NCBI GenBank assembly: GCA_964617665.1 | Contig: CAZUAH010000008.1 | Span: 1-64,000, forward strand | Direction: 5' to 3' | DNA from: JADHUC01 sp964617665 | GTDB taxonomy: Bacteria; Planctomycetota; Planctomycetia; Pirellulales; Pirellulaceae | Length of the DNA: 64,000 bases | Shown here: positions 50,232-61,151 of the stretch, piece by piece | Numbering within the stretch: position 1 is the stretch's first letter | Layout: every line of letters starts with the position of its first letter | The notes under the pieces: model-generated | Databases searched by the model: none | Told to the model about the DNA's origin: nothing | Seen by the model: the letters and a program-made list of their open reading frames with translations, nothing else | Translations under genes and position numbers: made by a program

Positions 50232-50480
50232 CTATTCTTTGCGTTTCAGACGCCCAAGTTTTCCCAGGGTCCCCAGCGGATCATCCCATTCTTTCTCGTT
50301 CAGCAAGTAGGCGGCTTCTTCAAGCGCACGCAACGCCAACTGATCAAAAGACAGGGCAACAGACTTGCGTTTGTGGAATTTCCGAATGGCAACACCATCG
50401 TTTGTGATCGAAACGACGAAGTCCCCTCTGCCTCGAATGTGTACTTTTCTCGAAACGGCCTTCTTCAACTCGGTTACCAT
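50232..50480 (-). CDS. Small basic protein (82 aa)
   Basis: The frame MVTELKKAVSRKVHIRGRGD, FVVSITNDGVAIRKFHKRKS, ALSFDQLALRALEEAAYLLN and KEWDDPLGTLGKLGRLKRKE reads as a compact beta-then-helix protein with basic ends. Codon use is ordinary and a reading of the other frames gives nothing better. The family is unknown to me. It is flanked by the URO-D-like gene and the sulfatase on the other side. Confidence 0.6.
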   Translation of the reverse strand: MVTELKKAVSRKVHIRGRGDFVVSITNDGVAIRKFHKRKSVALSFDQLALRALEEAAYLLNEKEWDDPLGTLGKLGRLKRKE

Positions 50481-50729
50481 TCGGCCCCTCCAGGCATCGG
50501 TGTGTCACATCAACGGCTTCAAAAAACGCTGTCGTGGCCGACATCCGATCGACTTGTACAACGGAAAGGCCGACGCCACAAAGGTCCGATCCATCGCGTA
50601 CGGCCAAAGCTAATTCTATCGGCCATTGTCTCGCATTAGAACAGGTCTAAGGAACGGGCAGCGTATCGTTGCTGGGCCGCGCTATACTTCGGGCGTTCCG
50701 CCGCTCGATCCGAAGAGAAAGCAGAAGCA

Positions 50730-52285
50730 ATGGATAGGTCGATGAAGAGGAACGCGTTTTTGATTGCGACGCCACTTGTGGCCCCATCTCGATCGGAAGA
50801 ACTTGTACGCCACTTCATGCTGCTTGCAGCGCTGCTTCCGTTCGTTTCTGTGGCAGTTTTCGCCGCAGAACGCCAGCGTTCAGAGCCAGACGTCCTGTTC
50901 CTGGCAGTCGACGACATGAAGGACTGGACGGGGTGCCTGGGCGGCTATGAAGGTGCGGTGCATACTCCGAACATCGACCGGTTGGCGAAGCGCGGTATGC
51001 TGTTCACAAACGCACATTGTCCGTCGCCGAAGTGTGCCCCATCGCGAGCGGCCATCATGACCGGCCTGCGACCGGCTTATACGACAACGGTCACTGGTGG
51101 CTGCCGAATTTGCCCGACATGGTGACCATCCCGGTGCATTTTCGCAACCACGGTTACCGCGTCGCTGGTGCAGGCAAGATCTTTCATCACACCGCGGGCA
51201 ATAATCCGCCGAACCAGTGGGATGATTTCCTTCGCCTGGCTTTTCGCTACGATCCGTGGTTCCGTGGCGTCAAACTGAATTACCCATGGTCGAAATCCGG
51301 ACCGTATCCCGATGGCTTCCCGTTCAGCGGAGTGAAAGGCCTGGGCCATGAAAACGATTGGGGCTCGTTAGCCATTCCCGACCAGGATTACGATGACACG
51401 CTGAGCGCCGACTACGCGGCCCATTTCCTCAAACAGAAACAGGATCGGCCGTTCTTTCTGGCTTGCGGTCTGTTTCGCCTGCACCTGCCGTGGTACGTGC
51501 CACAGAAGTTCTTCGATCTGTACCCGCTGGATGGGATCCGGTTGCCGGCTGTTCGAAAAGACGACCTGGACGACCTGCCGGCTGAAGGGCAGAAGTTCGC
51601 CAAGGCACGACGCGGTGACTTCGAGACGATTCGCCCTGCCGGTCGGTGGAAGCACGCAGTCCGCGCATGTCTGGCCAGCATCAGTTACGCCGACGAGCAA
51701 CTCGGTCGAGTACTTGGGACGCTCGACTCCAGCCCACACGCGCGGCGAACCGTCATCGTGCTCTGGCCCGATCACGGCTGGCACCTCGGTGAGAAGGGCC
51801 ATTGGCACAAATCCACGCTGTGGGAGGAGGCAACTCGCGTGCCATTGATCATCAGCGTGCCGGATCACATGCCCGGCGTGTGCGAACGGCCAGTCAGCCT
51901 GCTGGACTTGTATCCGACGTTAATTGAGCTTTGCGGCTTAGCCCCCATCGGCTCTCACGATGGCGTCAGCCTCGTGCCGCTACTGCGCAATCCGCATGAA
52001 GACTGGATTCGCCCTGCCGTCATTGAATTTCGCCGTGGCAACGCAGCGGTTCGTTCGGCTCGCTATCGCTACGGCGGCGAGGAGTTGTACGACCACGAAA
52101 CCGATCCGTACGAATGGAACAATCTCGCCACGAGCGCCGAACACGAAGGCATCAAAAAGGAACTCGGCGATTGGATCACCAAAGACTGGGCCGAGTCCGC
52201 ACCAACGAAGAAGGCCTTCGAGTTCGATCCCAAGACCTACGCATGGAGACACAAGCAGACCGGAAAGACAACCGTCGGCCAGTAG
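50730..52285 (+). pseudogene. Arylsulfatase-type gene with a single -1 frameshift near 51060-51085
   Basis: Frame 1 (50730-51125) has a hydrophobic signal (LLAALLPFVSVAVFAAE), VLFLAVDDMKDWTGCLGGYE (metal Asp pair), TPNIDRLAKRGMLFTNAHCP and the FGE target C-A-P-S-R at about residue 102. It then runs IMTGLRPAYT and off-track. Frame 2 (to 52285) takes over at TGLYDNGHWWLPNLPD and reads YRVAGAGKIFHH, FFLACGLFRLHLPWYVPQKF, TVIVLWPDHGWHLGEKGHWH and ends normally. Together they form a complete iduronate-2-sulfatase-like S1 sulfatase with one lost or gained base within the ACCGGC-CTGCG-ACCGGC repeat. A sequencing indel is possible. The catalytic and metal residues are all present. Confidence 0.75.
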
Positions 52286-52333
52286 CGGTCGGACCGAGAC
52301 CCGGGAACGTAGTTCCCTGCGATGCCAACGGCA

Positions 52334-53653
52334 CTATTGGCTGCGGACGCGCACGACGAAACCGTGCCGCACTTGGCGCCCCGATGATGCGTCTTTGACG
52401 ACGAGAATGACGCGGGCTGTGATGCGGTCGTAGTCCGCGGGTACCTGCCAGGTGACAACACCGTTCGGCGAGACCTGCATACCGTCTGGCCCCACAATGA
52501 GTTCGAATTCCACGTCGGAGTCGCCCGCCGTTGTCTCAACGCGGTATTCGAGCCGTTCCCCCTTCTGCGTCTCAACCGGTGGCTCCGACGCGACGCGAAG
52601 TACTGCGGCGCCGGCGCTCTTTGTCAACGTCTCGGCAGCGAATCTGTAAACCTCAATCACGTCCGGCTTGGTGATGGAAAGGAGGGCAAGACGATTCACC
52701 GCTGGCGCGAGCACAATACGCTTGTCCACGGTCATGTCAGACAGGAGCCATCGCTCGCTCATCGGGTCGCGCCGCAAGCTGGTGGCCGGCACCGTCGCGA
52801 CCGTCTGACCACCCGCTCGCACTTCCAACTGCTGTAGGTTCATCACCACGAACATTGGACCGGTGACCGCAGGCACGCAGAACGAGCGTTCATCGACGCC
52901 TTCGTGCGGTGCCGATTGAAGATCGGCCGTGAAAATCCCCTTCGCCGTGAAAAGCAGATCGCCTCCGGCGCCGGGCACGACATGCCCTACAGACTCGTGC
53001 AGATAGTGGGTAGTGATCTCCTCGCGCTTGATCCATAACGATACCATTCCCGTGGGACTTACACCGGCGCGCCACAGTCCGAACAACCGGCCATCGCCCG
53101 AAGCTCGAATGTGCACGGTCTGACCGTCGCGCAACGGCTTCTGGATTCGCGTTACCTCCAGGGTCTCGGGATCAATCAGCGAATAGTGGGCCTTGGCTTG
53201 CCTTGCCAGTCCGTGCGCATGAAACACCATCAATGGTCCGTTTGACGCAGCGCCCATCGCGACGGCTTTCAAGACGTCATCGATGGGAAATGCCGTTTCT
53301 TGCTCCCTCTTGCCCGTTTCCAAGTTCCATCGCTGCATCAATCCTGACTCGCGAGTGATGACGATCAGCGAATCGCGGTTGGCGGCGAACAAGACGTTGT
53401 CTTCAAGCAGTCGGACGACGAACGCGATCTCTTCCCGTGCCAGATCAAACACACCCAGGCGGCGCAGTTCGGGGAAGTGCAAGGCGAGATATCGGCCATT
53501 GCCGCCGATGGCAATGCTCGCGACGGCCGCCGGAAGCTGGACATCGTGCTTCGCGAGCCGAGGCGGGGCTTGGCCCGCGCTGGATCGCGCGTAGGCGGCC
53601 AGGAGCGGCGCCCATATGGAAAGTATCACGATCTTGTTCATCAGATTCGCCAT
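52334..53653 (-). CDS. Exported propeller-like protein with C-terminal Ig-type domain (439 aa)
   Basis: ATG 53653 is 11 bases after the stop of the upstream gene and begins a signal peptide (KIVILSIWAPLLAAYARSS). The body has weak propeller repeats (VASIAIGGNGRYLALHFPEL, LRRLGVFDLAREEIAFVVRL). The last 80 residues read EYRVETTAGDSDVEFELIVG, then GPDGMQVSPNGVVTWQVPAD, the He_PIG/cadherin-like repeat also found twice in the partner upstream. It is the third gene of a minus-strand operon beginning at 58760. The function is unknown; surface or periplasmic binding is likely. Confidence 0.7.
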   Translation of the reverse strand: MANLMNKIVILSIWAPLLAAYARSSAGQAPPRLAKHDVQLPAAVASIAIGGNGRYLALHFPELRRLGVFDLAREEIAFVVRLLEDNVLFAANRDSLIVITRESGLMQRWNLETGKREQETAFPIDDVLKAVAMGAASNGPLMVFHAHGLARQAKAHYSLIDPETLEVTRIQKPLRDGQTVHIRASGDGRLFGLWRAGVSPTGMVSLWIKREEITTHYLHESVGHVVPGAGGDLLFTAKGIFTADLQSAPHEGVDERSFCVPAVTGPMFVVMNLQQLEVRAGGQTVATVPATSLRRDPMSERWLLSDMTVDKRIVLAPAVNRLALLSITKPDVIEVYRFAAETLTKSAGAAVLRVASEPPVETQKGERLEYRVETTAGDSDVEFELIVGPDGMQVSPNGVVTWQVPADYDRITARVILVVKDASSGRQVRHGFVVRVRSQ

Positions 53654-53663
53654 ACGCCAGCGG

Positions 53664-56464
53664 CTAGTAGACCGTAATGTGGAACGTTTGTTGTGCTTCA
53701 TCGCCCTGAGAGTCGGTCGCAATAATAGTCACTTGTTGAGACCTGTCGGCGTCTTTGCGGGATGCTTGCCAAGTCAGGGTTCCGTCGTTGCTCAGTTTCA
53801 TTCCGTCTGGAGCAATGGGAATCCGCAACTTCGTGCCACCGTTCTTGCTTCTCCGTTTTGGCCGGTAGGACCACTCGGTCCCGGCACGAGCGATCAGCGG
53901 TGGAGATGACTCGTAGAACAAGTAGGAATACAGGTAGTCGGCCAGAGCCTGATTGATATCGAAGCGATAAAGGATCAAGCGATTGCACGTGGGAGACAAC
54001 TGAATGATGAGATTCGCGTCAGGAATCAGCCAAATCCATTTATCAAGTTCACGCGGCGGCCCGCCGGAACGGTCGTCGCGGTGAGCCAACGGCTCGAGTA
54101 ATTCTATTTCCGCGAGTGGGCGACCGTCGCCAATCGCGCACACGGAAACGGTTTCGCTGTTGTCCCTTGGTTGGCCGTATCCGGCACGTCGCACGTCATC
54201 TCGATTTCGTTCGATCGACAGGAAGTACGGGCCGCGGACCGCGGGAACGGAAAACCCCGCCGCTCGGAAACCCGCTGGACGAATCCGGTTGGTGATCACG
54301 CCGTGCCCCAGGATGTAACGTCCATCCGCAGTTGGAAAGAGCGAACCGCGGGATTCGTGAATATAGCGTGCCTCGAATTCATCGCCTTGGTCGACGTAAA
54401 GCTGAACACCATCCGGGGACGTGCTGCTATTCCAAACGGTAAGCACGCTCCCGTTGGGCGACACCCGCACAGAGTTGTAGGATGGCGGGCGATTGACCTG
54501 GCCCACAACCTGCGTGTCCAGCGGCCCGAGTGTCGCGCCGTCCAGAAAGACAATCGGAGCGTCCTCCTGGCGAAGTCGAGATCTCGGCGGAAAGCCGACC
54601 AATATCGGGCCCTCGGACGCCGAGCCCATCGCGACACACGTGGGTGAGAGTTCTTGCGGTTCCGTCGGCACGCCTTCGTTGGCGCGGCGGGGCCATTGCG
54701 GTTCTTGAGTCTTCGGTAACTCCAGGGTTTCGCCCCGGTCAAAGCTCAGGTCAGCGAGATTCCAGCGTTGTACCTGATCTCGCTGGACAACGATGATGCA
54801 GTTGGCGCCGGCTGTCACCAACGCTCCCGCACTCGGCAACGGCAGATAGCCGATAACCGCCGCCTGTGTGACATCGAACACCGCAAGCTTGTTGATAGAG
54901 TTCATTCTGAGAAGCAGAAAGCGACCACCTCCGCCAATTAGTGTGTCGTCAACGATCGCCGCCAGCCGGGCTTCCGCACTCGGCTGTTGCAGCGGGAACG
55001 GCGTGAGTCTCATTGGATCTGGGATCTTGCCTGCCGAGGCGGAAACGTGTGCCGCAGGATCGGCCTTCGGATCGATTGTGGCTCCCGTCACATCGAGCGA
55101 GAATCGATGAAACGTCCATCGATCCGCGCCGCTGGTGACGCGAATCACGACGTTCGGATGTGCATCACGCAGACGTCTTGGAACGTTCCACGTAACGAGT
55201 CCTTCCGGCGAGACCGTCATTCCTGTTGGGCCGAATTCCAACGAGTATTCCACGTTGCCGCCGTTCGTAGCGGAACGAATCTGATAACGAAATGCCGTCC
55301 CCGCCTGAGCCGTCGTTTCGGGTCGCGATAGCACGACGACGAACGGACGACGGGCCCGTTGCAGGATTCGCTCGAGGTCGAACCTGACCAACTCAAGTGT
55401 CCGATTCGCCTCGACCAACGAGAACGCGAGGTTCGCACCCGATACCAAGTGCGTCACGACCGGGAGATAGCGGCCGTTGACCCTGGCCCCGAGACGTGGC
55501 GCGGTAAGCGGCAGGGTGGCGATAAAGGTGTCGCTGCCTGCGATCGCCAAGCCACGACGTGGCATCTGCAAGTAGAATGGACCGTCCGCATCTGGCCGCG
55601 TGTACTCGCCCGCCTGGAAGTCCTGTCTCTGGGTCGGTAGTAGCTTCAAACTGGTGTCCATCGGCAACCACTTGCCGTACAGATACTCGCCCGCCGGACC
55701 CGGAATGAGAGTCTTTCCTCTGTTGTGGAACATGTCCACGTACTGTGCCGCAACCGAATCCCCAACGAGTCGCAACAGACATTCCGCGAGAGGAAGACAA
55801 AACGTCTTTCCGTCCGTGCTGGCCGTGACACTCATCAACTCACCCCACGTGACCGATGGAATTCCGAACCTTCCTGTTGGGGCGATGTGGTCGTGGGCAA
55901 GCTTAAGTGTTTTCGCATCAAAGAACTTGATGTCATCGAGCGGATTATCCGAATGCCCTTCGCCTGGAGTTACCAACAACGGGCCTTGCGAGCCTGAGCC
56001 CATCGCTATGGCTCCGATGGGCGTTGGCATGTCGAGTTTGCCGGTTTCGATTTGCTCAAGCGAATCGAGTGACCACCATTCGATGTTGGCGGTTTCGGCG
56101 TTAACCAGGATCAAGACATCTCGTCCGGCCGCTATCCGCCACTTTTCGCCCCCTCGCGGAATCTGCTTGAGGATCTTGCCCCCCACGAGATCAAAGACGG
56201 AAAGCGTTTCCGTCTCCGCGATACGTAGCACGACCTTTCGACCGCGAGCCGCCAGCACTGCTTCGATTGCCGTCCCCCCCCCAAGTCGAACGTTTCCGAC
56301 GAGCGTTCTGCCTTGGCGGGAAGCTGTGACGTGCCACGCCGTTCAGAACCTCCTGCGGCACCAACCAGAAACAACACGAGCATCACCGTGGCACCGCCGG
56401 CGATCATGGCCAGCCAGAGGGCACTGCTCTTCGCGTTGACGCTACTTTGATCGATGGTACTCAA
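53664..56464 (-). pseudogene. Membrane-anchored propeller/Ig protein broken by a one-base shift in a G9 tract
   Basis: From 56464 (TTG) the frame gives a signal anchor (LWLAMIAGGATVMLVLFLVG) and reaches SSETFDLGGG, where nine G residues occur (minus strand, 56274-56282). The continuation in the other frame reads GTAIEAVLAARGRKVVLRIA and runs 860 residues to 53664 with propeller blades (VLRIAETETLSVFDLVGGKI, FLLLRMNSINKLAVFDVTQA) and Ig-type repeats (VEYSLEFGPTGMTVSPEGLV and GPTGM-like IAPDGMKLSNDGTLTW). Ten or seven G would make one frame of about 930 residues. The stop-free length and clean C-terminus argue against an old pseudogene. Its start overlaps the end of the 772-residue gene by 23 bases. 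Confidence 0.7.
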
Positions 56465-58760
56465 ACCAATACTCGTTCGCTTCGTTCGGGTGCCGTCCTC
56501 TTAACACCAACGTACTTCCATCGAGCCGTCCTCGCGACAGATCAATCCCTACGTCGAATCGGCGGACAGGTTTCCGAGTGGCCATATCCCACACAAAGAC
56601 AACACCCGGCCTGAGTCCCAAGGTCAACAATCGTTCGCCGTCTTCGGTGATTCCGACCACGTTGCCATACATGTCAGGCAACTCTTGCTCTACACGTTCG
56701 CCTGTGTTCGCGTTCCAGAACAACAGTCTCCCGGCGTTGTCCTTGCCATGGCCGTGTTTCAGCCGGCCCGACGTGACGATGGTATCCGTTCTGGGATTAA
56801 TCGCGATTCCCACTTGAGAAGCGCCATGCACGAGGTTGGCGGTCTCCTTTCGTTCTTCCAAATCGAAAATGCGAATGCCTTCGATCCGTCCGCCTTCGCC
56901 GTAGCCCTGATAGTTGATGGCAATCCGTTCGCCGGACAGGAAACCATACCGTCCGCCAAAGTGCCGCACTTCGACAGGCAGCACGAATTCGTTCGCTCCG
57001 GTTACCGGATCAAAACTCGCAACTGCTTTGCGACTCCAAACGACAGCGTGTTTGGTGTCAGGCGTTATGACGACACGCATTCCCGGTAGCTGGCCGCCCT
57101 TCCTTGCGGTGAATCGGCGAACGAGGGGATCGCGAGGTATCTGGCTGACGTCCAACTTCACGAGTTTCGTCCTTTTGGTCCTCAGCTGCAGGTGCAATAT
57201 CGCTTCCTGTCCGCCGATTGTCGCCGTTGCATACGTGGTGTTCAGTGCGATCGACGAAATCTCTCCCAGCGAGTCATAGTCCGCTTCCGAGAGTTCGATC
57301 GTGAGAACTCTGCCCGAGCTCACTTGCAGAATGTCGATTCTTCGCCCGGCGAATTGTGCCTCCCACGCGCCGTCAGAACTAATGGCCCGCTGGCGCACCG
57401 TTGGTTCCATCGGCACGAGGGCGACGGGCTTTGTCGCGGTCGTTGGATCCGTGAGTTTCAGGTGACCGGCTGTATCCCCGCTGAAAACGCGCTTGCCATC
57501 CGGCGCGGTCAAGAGTCTGGCAACTGGCGCGCTGTGCGGAGCCGACGTGCTGATCGGAACCGCTTCGCCGCGCCAAGCGTACAGGCGCCCCGTCATTCCT
57601 CCGGCGGCAACCGTCTCGCCGTCTCCCAGAAGCGCGGTGGACACCAACGCGTCGGTTGGCATCTTGTATCGGAACAACTCGCGCCCTTCCAGCCTGTCCC
57701 AAACGACGACTTCCCCAAACTGCTCCTTAGCATTGTTCCGGTTTCCCGCGCGGCTGCAGGCAATCATCGATTCGTCGGGACTGAGATCGTAACCGGTGAC
57801 AGTCAGGCCGGTGATGACTTGTCCCGGCCGGGACTCCTTACACTCGGGATAAGCAAAATGTCGGACGTGTCCGCGATTGTCAGCCGTAAGAATCTGACTT
57901 CCATCTTCAACGAACCGCATGAAGACTGTCTGGCAGAATGTCTTGTCGCCTCCGCCGGTGAACCGTATGGCTTCGGGCGCGCCACTGAAGGCTCGACAAG
58001 TGAAATTGATCGAATCAGTCTCCTGAATCAACCGCTTGCCGTCGGGCGATGTGATGAGTCCAGGCGGCAAGGGCAAATTGCCAAGGTAGCCATGCTCGCG
58101 TCGTGTACGGTACAATCGTGTAACCTCTTTTCCCGTGCCTATATCGACCACCATTATGCCGCTGCCACGTCCTGATCGAGTGGGCTTGACGGCAGCGTAG
58201 ACGTCCCCGTCGGGCCCTGAGAAAGTGGCAATCACCGCGCCCGCGTCATCGTTTCGGCGTACGATTTCGAGCGACTCGGCATCAATCACGACAAAGGTCC
58301 CCGACGTCGATCCGCAGTAGACGTACTTCCGGTCCGAGGACAGTCCAATGTGAGTGATCGGACCTGTTCCGAACCGCCACGCACCTACAATTCCCGCAGG
58401 GACCGGATCCAAGTTCGAGGACAACGCGATCAACGTCTCGGCAGGAGGCTGCCTGCGGAGTTGCGCTTGGAAGTCTTCCCAACCCGCCAGCCGAGTGCGA
58501 GCCTGCAACTGAAACCACAATTGTTGCTTGTCATGCTCCAAGTAAGGCCGGACATGAGTCAGCGCCGCAGCCAAATACTTGTTGGAATCGCCCAACCGCT
58601 CGACGACCGCCCGAACGCCGGTGCGTACCACGGCAGCTTCGAGTTCCGCAAAATCGAACGTGGCCGGCGGATCCGCGGCGGGCAGGTCCTTTGTGACAGC
58701 CAGTACACCTACGCAGACGAGCGTGATCGCCCAAATAGCTCTCATGGTTCTCAACTTCAT
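56442..58760 (-). CDS. Exported WD40-type beta-propeller protein (772 aa)
   Basis: The signal peptide is AIWAITLVCVGVLAVTKDLP. A helical segment (residues about 30-115) is followed by repeated blades: THIGLSSDRKYVYCGSTSGT, VTGYDLSPDESMIACSRAGN, ARLLTAPDGKRVFSGDTAGH, VVGITEDGERLLTLGLRPGV. These are WD40/YVTN patterns. It is the first gene of the operon 58760-52334, whose three products all combine propellers, with Ig-type domains in the last two. The Shine-Dalgarno before ATG 58760 is weak. No haem or catalytic motif is seen. Confidence 0.8.
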   Translation of the reverse strand: MKLRTMRAIWAITLVCVGVLAVTKDLPAADPPATFDFAELEAAVVRTGVRAVVERLGDSNKYLAAALTHVRPYLEHDKQQLWFQLQARTRLAGWEDFQAQLRRQPPAETLIALSSNLDPVPAGIVGAWRFGTGPITHIGLSSDRKYVYCGSTSGTFVVIDAESLEIVRRNDDAGAVIATFSGPDGDVYAAVKPTRSGRGSGIMVVDIGTGKEVTRLYRTRREHGYLGNLPLPPGLITSPDGKRLIQETDSINFTCRAFSGAPEAIRFTGGGDKTFCQTVFMRFVEDGSQILTADNRGHVRHFAYPECKESRPGQVITGLTVTGYDLSPDESMIACSRAGNRNNAKEQFGEVVVWDRLEGRELFRYKMPTDALVSTALLGDGETVAAGGMTGRLYAWRGEAVPISTSAPHSAPVARLLTAPDGKRVFSGDTAGHLKLTDPTTATKPVALVPMEPTVRQRAISSDGAWEAQFAGRRIDILQVSSGRVLTIELSEADYDSLGEISSIALNTTYATATIGGQEAILHLQLRTKRTKLVKLDVSQIPRDPLVRRFTARKGGQLPGMRVVITPDTKHAVVWSRKAVASFDPVTGANEFVLPVEVRHFGGRYGFLSGERIAINYQGYGEGGRIEGIRIFDLEERKETANLVHGASQVGIAINPRTDTIVTSGRLKHGHGKDNAGRLLFWNANTGERVEQELPDMYGNVVGITEDGERLLTLGLRPGVVFVWDMATRKPVRRFDVGIDLSRGRLDGSTLVLRGRHPNEANEYWFEYHRSK

Positions 58761-58875
58761 GCTAGTTCAGATAAGCCGTGAGATTAGCCCAAGAACAGGT
58801 GCCAATGTACACAATCGGGTCGGACATTGCACGGGAAATAGGACTCGACCATCATTGCCGAGCCAGACGCAGCCT

Positions 58876-59049
58876 GGCCAAGCTTCCTACCGCTACTTCG
58901 ACGCCGTCGGCCCAGCCATTCCGCGCAACGACGCCGCCTCTCCAATTTCGAACCGCGAGACGCTCAAGCAGTACGATCCCGACCTATTCTCGCTCGTAGA
59001 CGAGACGATGGGGCATTGGGGAAAAGTCGATTGGCAATATCAGCCATGA
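58876..59049 (+). pseudogene. 3' remnant of an unidentified gene
   Basis: The frame GQASYRYFDAVGPAIPRNDA, SNRETLKQYDPDLFSLVDET and MGHWGKVDWQYQP ends at TGA 59047 and reads as a genuine protein C-terminus. No upstream start or ribosome site belongs to it. It lies in the 425-base gap before the second Gfo/Idh gene. Family not recognised. Confidence 0.35.
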
Positions 59050-59186
59050 GGCACATCCACAGTACCCCGTACACTGCCGCCGCCGTGGCCCGTACGCTTT
59101 GTAACGCGATAAATGATGTGTTAGGGTGTTGTCTACAGAACGCAACCGAAACGCAAGACGACCGATTCACAACGAAGGAGAACACC

Positions 59187-60191
59187 ATGTCAAAACGCTT
59201 CGCAGCAACGATATCTGTCGCCATTTTCATGACATTCGCTGCCCTGCGGCCGGCTAGTGCTGCGGAGCCTGCCGAGCCGTTGCGTGCCGGAATTATCGGC
59301 TTGGACGCCCACGCTGGTTCGTGGACGCGAATTCTGAACAACCCGGACGCCGAAGGCGAGTTGGCCGAAATGACCGTCGTGGCTGGCTACCCTGCTGGCA
59401 GTTCGGATATCCCGCAGAGCATGGAACTCTTGAAGCGGGGCATCGAGACGTTCAAGAAGTTGGACGTGGAACTTGTGGACTCGATTGACGAGTTGTTAGA
59501 GAAAGTCGATGTGGTGATGATCCTTAGCATCGACGGCCGTCCCCACCTGGAGCAGGCCAAACCGGTCATCGAAGCCGGTAAGCCCTTGTTCATCGACAAA
59601 CCGATGGCCGCTTCAGTGTCTGACGCGATCAAGATCTATCAACTTGCCAAGGAACACAAAGTACCGTGTTTTTCCAGTTCGTGCCTGCGTTTCTCGCCCG
59701 GTACACAGGCGGTGTTGAACGACCCCAAAGTCGGCGACATCCGGGGATGCAATGCCCACAGCCCATGCGGCCTGGAGCCGCACCATCCGGATTTCTTCTG
59801 GTACGGGATTCACGGCGTTGAAACCCTGTTCACCATCATGGGGCCAGGATGCAAAACGGTCACGCGGATCCAGACCGAGGACACAGACGTGGCCGCGGGC
59901 GTCTGGGCCGACGGTCGCATCGGCACGTTCCGTGGCCACCGCACCGGTCCGCATACCTACGGTGCTACGGTCTTCGGCAGCAAAGGGATCGTGGAAGCGG
60001 GCAAGTATGAGGGCTACGAGTGTCTGTTGGTCGAGATCATCAAGTTCTTCAAGACCGGCGTACCGCCCGTCAGCGCGGAACAGACGCTGGAAATCCTCGC
60101 GTTCATGGAGGCCGCTGACGAGAGCAAACGAAAAGGCGGCTGTCCCGTGTCGCTCGAAAGCATCATGGCCACGGCGCGAGGCGACGACTGA
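59187..60191 (+). CDS. Exported Gfo/Idh/MocA-family oxidoreductase (334 aa)
   Basis: GAAGGAG precedes ATG 59187. A Sec-type signal (AATISVAIFMTFAALRPASA) leads to LRAGIIGLDAHAGSWTRILN, DVVMILSIDGRPHLEQAKPV and AGKPLFIDKPMAASVSDAIK. The dinucleotide loop here is GLDAHAG instead of the usual G-x-G-x-x-G, and the lysine is in DKPM. The C-terminal part has LEPHHPDFFWYGIHGVETLF, as in members used with DUF1080/keto-sugar systems. It is shorter than the 44230 gene product and lacks the TAT motif. The altered nucleotide loop suggests lower or different cofactor affinity. Confidence 0.85.
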   Translation: MSKRFAATISVAIFMTFAALRPASAAEPAEPLRAGIIGLDAHAGSWTRILNNPDAEGELAEMTVVAGYPAGSSDIPQSMELLKRGIETFKKLDVELVDSIDELLEKVDVVMILSIDGRPHLEQAKPVIEAGKPLFIDKPMAASVSDAIKIYQLAKEHKVPCFSSSCLRFSPGTQAVLNDPKVGDIRGCNAHSPCGLEPHHPDFFWYGIHGVETLFTIMGPGCKTVTRIQTEDTDVAAGVWADGRIGTFRGHRTGPHTYGATVFGSKGIVEAGKYEGYECLLVEIIKFFKTGVPPVSAEQTLEILAFMEAADESKRKGGCPVSLESIMATARGDD

Positions 60192-60290
60192 CCGACGGCT
60201 TCTAACCGATCCCGGACACCTGAAAACACGATTGCTGATGATCAGCCGGTACGGCGTGCTAGAGCAAAGACTGTACAGCGACGGCGGTGC

Positions 60291-61151
60291 TCACGGTTCA
60301 ATCTCTTGCACGGCCGGAATAGTCAGGGTGTGGTACAGGATTTCTTCCTCGCCGTTGCGATTTGCCTTGGCCAGCACTTTGCCAGTGGCATCGAAAACGA
60401 CGCAGCCGCCTTTGCACGCGTAGTCCCAACTCTTGCCCACTCGGTTCGTGACCAGCATCGGGGCTCCGATCTTGGCAGCGTAGGCTCCAAACACTGGGAA
60501 ATCCGGCAGGCCGGAACGATTGTTTGGATAGAAGACGACTTGGGGCTGCACGAGTCGAGCACGCTCGATGCATCGAGGCGCCGCGCCGTCGGCACAAATG
60601 AAGCAGGTGGCGGCGATTCCGTCGATCTCAAACCGCTCCGGGCCAGTTCCCGTATCGTACCTCGCCCACTCGTTGCGATACCCCTTGTCTTCGCCCCGCC
60701 AGAGCCAGCTCTTGCGATATTTATGCACAAGCCCCGCGGGCCCAACGAATACTTGGGTAATGAACACCTTGATCCCGTCGCGTTCGGACATGCCGAAGCT
60801 GATGAAGCAGCTTAACCCCTTGGCCAGCTTTCGCATTCGTTCGCAGGACGGCCCATACGGTACGGGCTCGGCCAGTTTGTCCAACTTGGGCGTATAGTCC
60901 GTCAGGCATCCCTCGTGAAACATCACCCATTGCGCACCGTTTTCAACGGCCTTCCGCGTCAGGCGCTCCATTTCGTTCAGGTTTTGCTCGGTCTTTTCGG
61001 GCACCGAGTCGAATTGTATCAGCGCCACTCGGACTGAACGCGGCCTGGAGTTGCCGGCAGATTCCGCAGCGTTCGTGGTCGCGATGCAAAGGACCAATCC
61101 AAACGAGACAGCCGCTGCCACGCCCCGACTCCGCATGCTGTTATGAGCCAT
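60291..61151 (-). CDS. Exported carbon-nitrogen hydrolase (nitrilase superfamily), 286 aa
   Basis: GGAGGTGAAG precedes ATG 61151, and a signal peptide follows (GVAAAVSFGLVLCIATTNAA). The catalytic triad is complete: Glu in WVMFHEGCLTDY, Lys in HKYRKSWLWRGEDKG and Cys in ATCFICADGAAPRC. The fold motifs SVRVALIQFDSVPEKTEQNL and WDYACKGGCVVFDATGKVLA agree. It should hydrolyse an amide or nitrile outside the cytoplasm. The length is normal. It faces the Gfo/Idh gene tail to tail. Confidence 0.9.
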   Translation of the reverse strand: MAHNSMRSRGVAAAVSFGLVLCIATTNAAESAGNSRPRSVRVALIQFDSVPEKTEQNLNEMERLTRKAVENGAQWVMFHEGCLTDYTPKLDKLAEPVPYGPSCERMRKLAKGLSCFISFGMSERDGIKVFITQVFVGPAGLVHKYRKSWLWRGEDKGYRNEWARYDTGTGPERFEIDGIAATCFICADGAAPRCIERARLVQPQVVFYPNNRSGLPDFPVFGAYAAKIGAPMLVTNRVGKSWDYACKGGCVVFDATGKVLAKANRNGEEEILYHTLTIPAVQEIEP

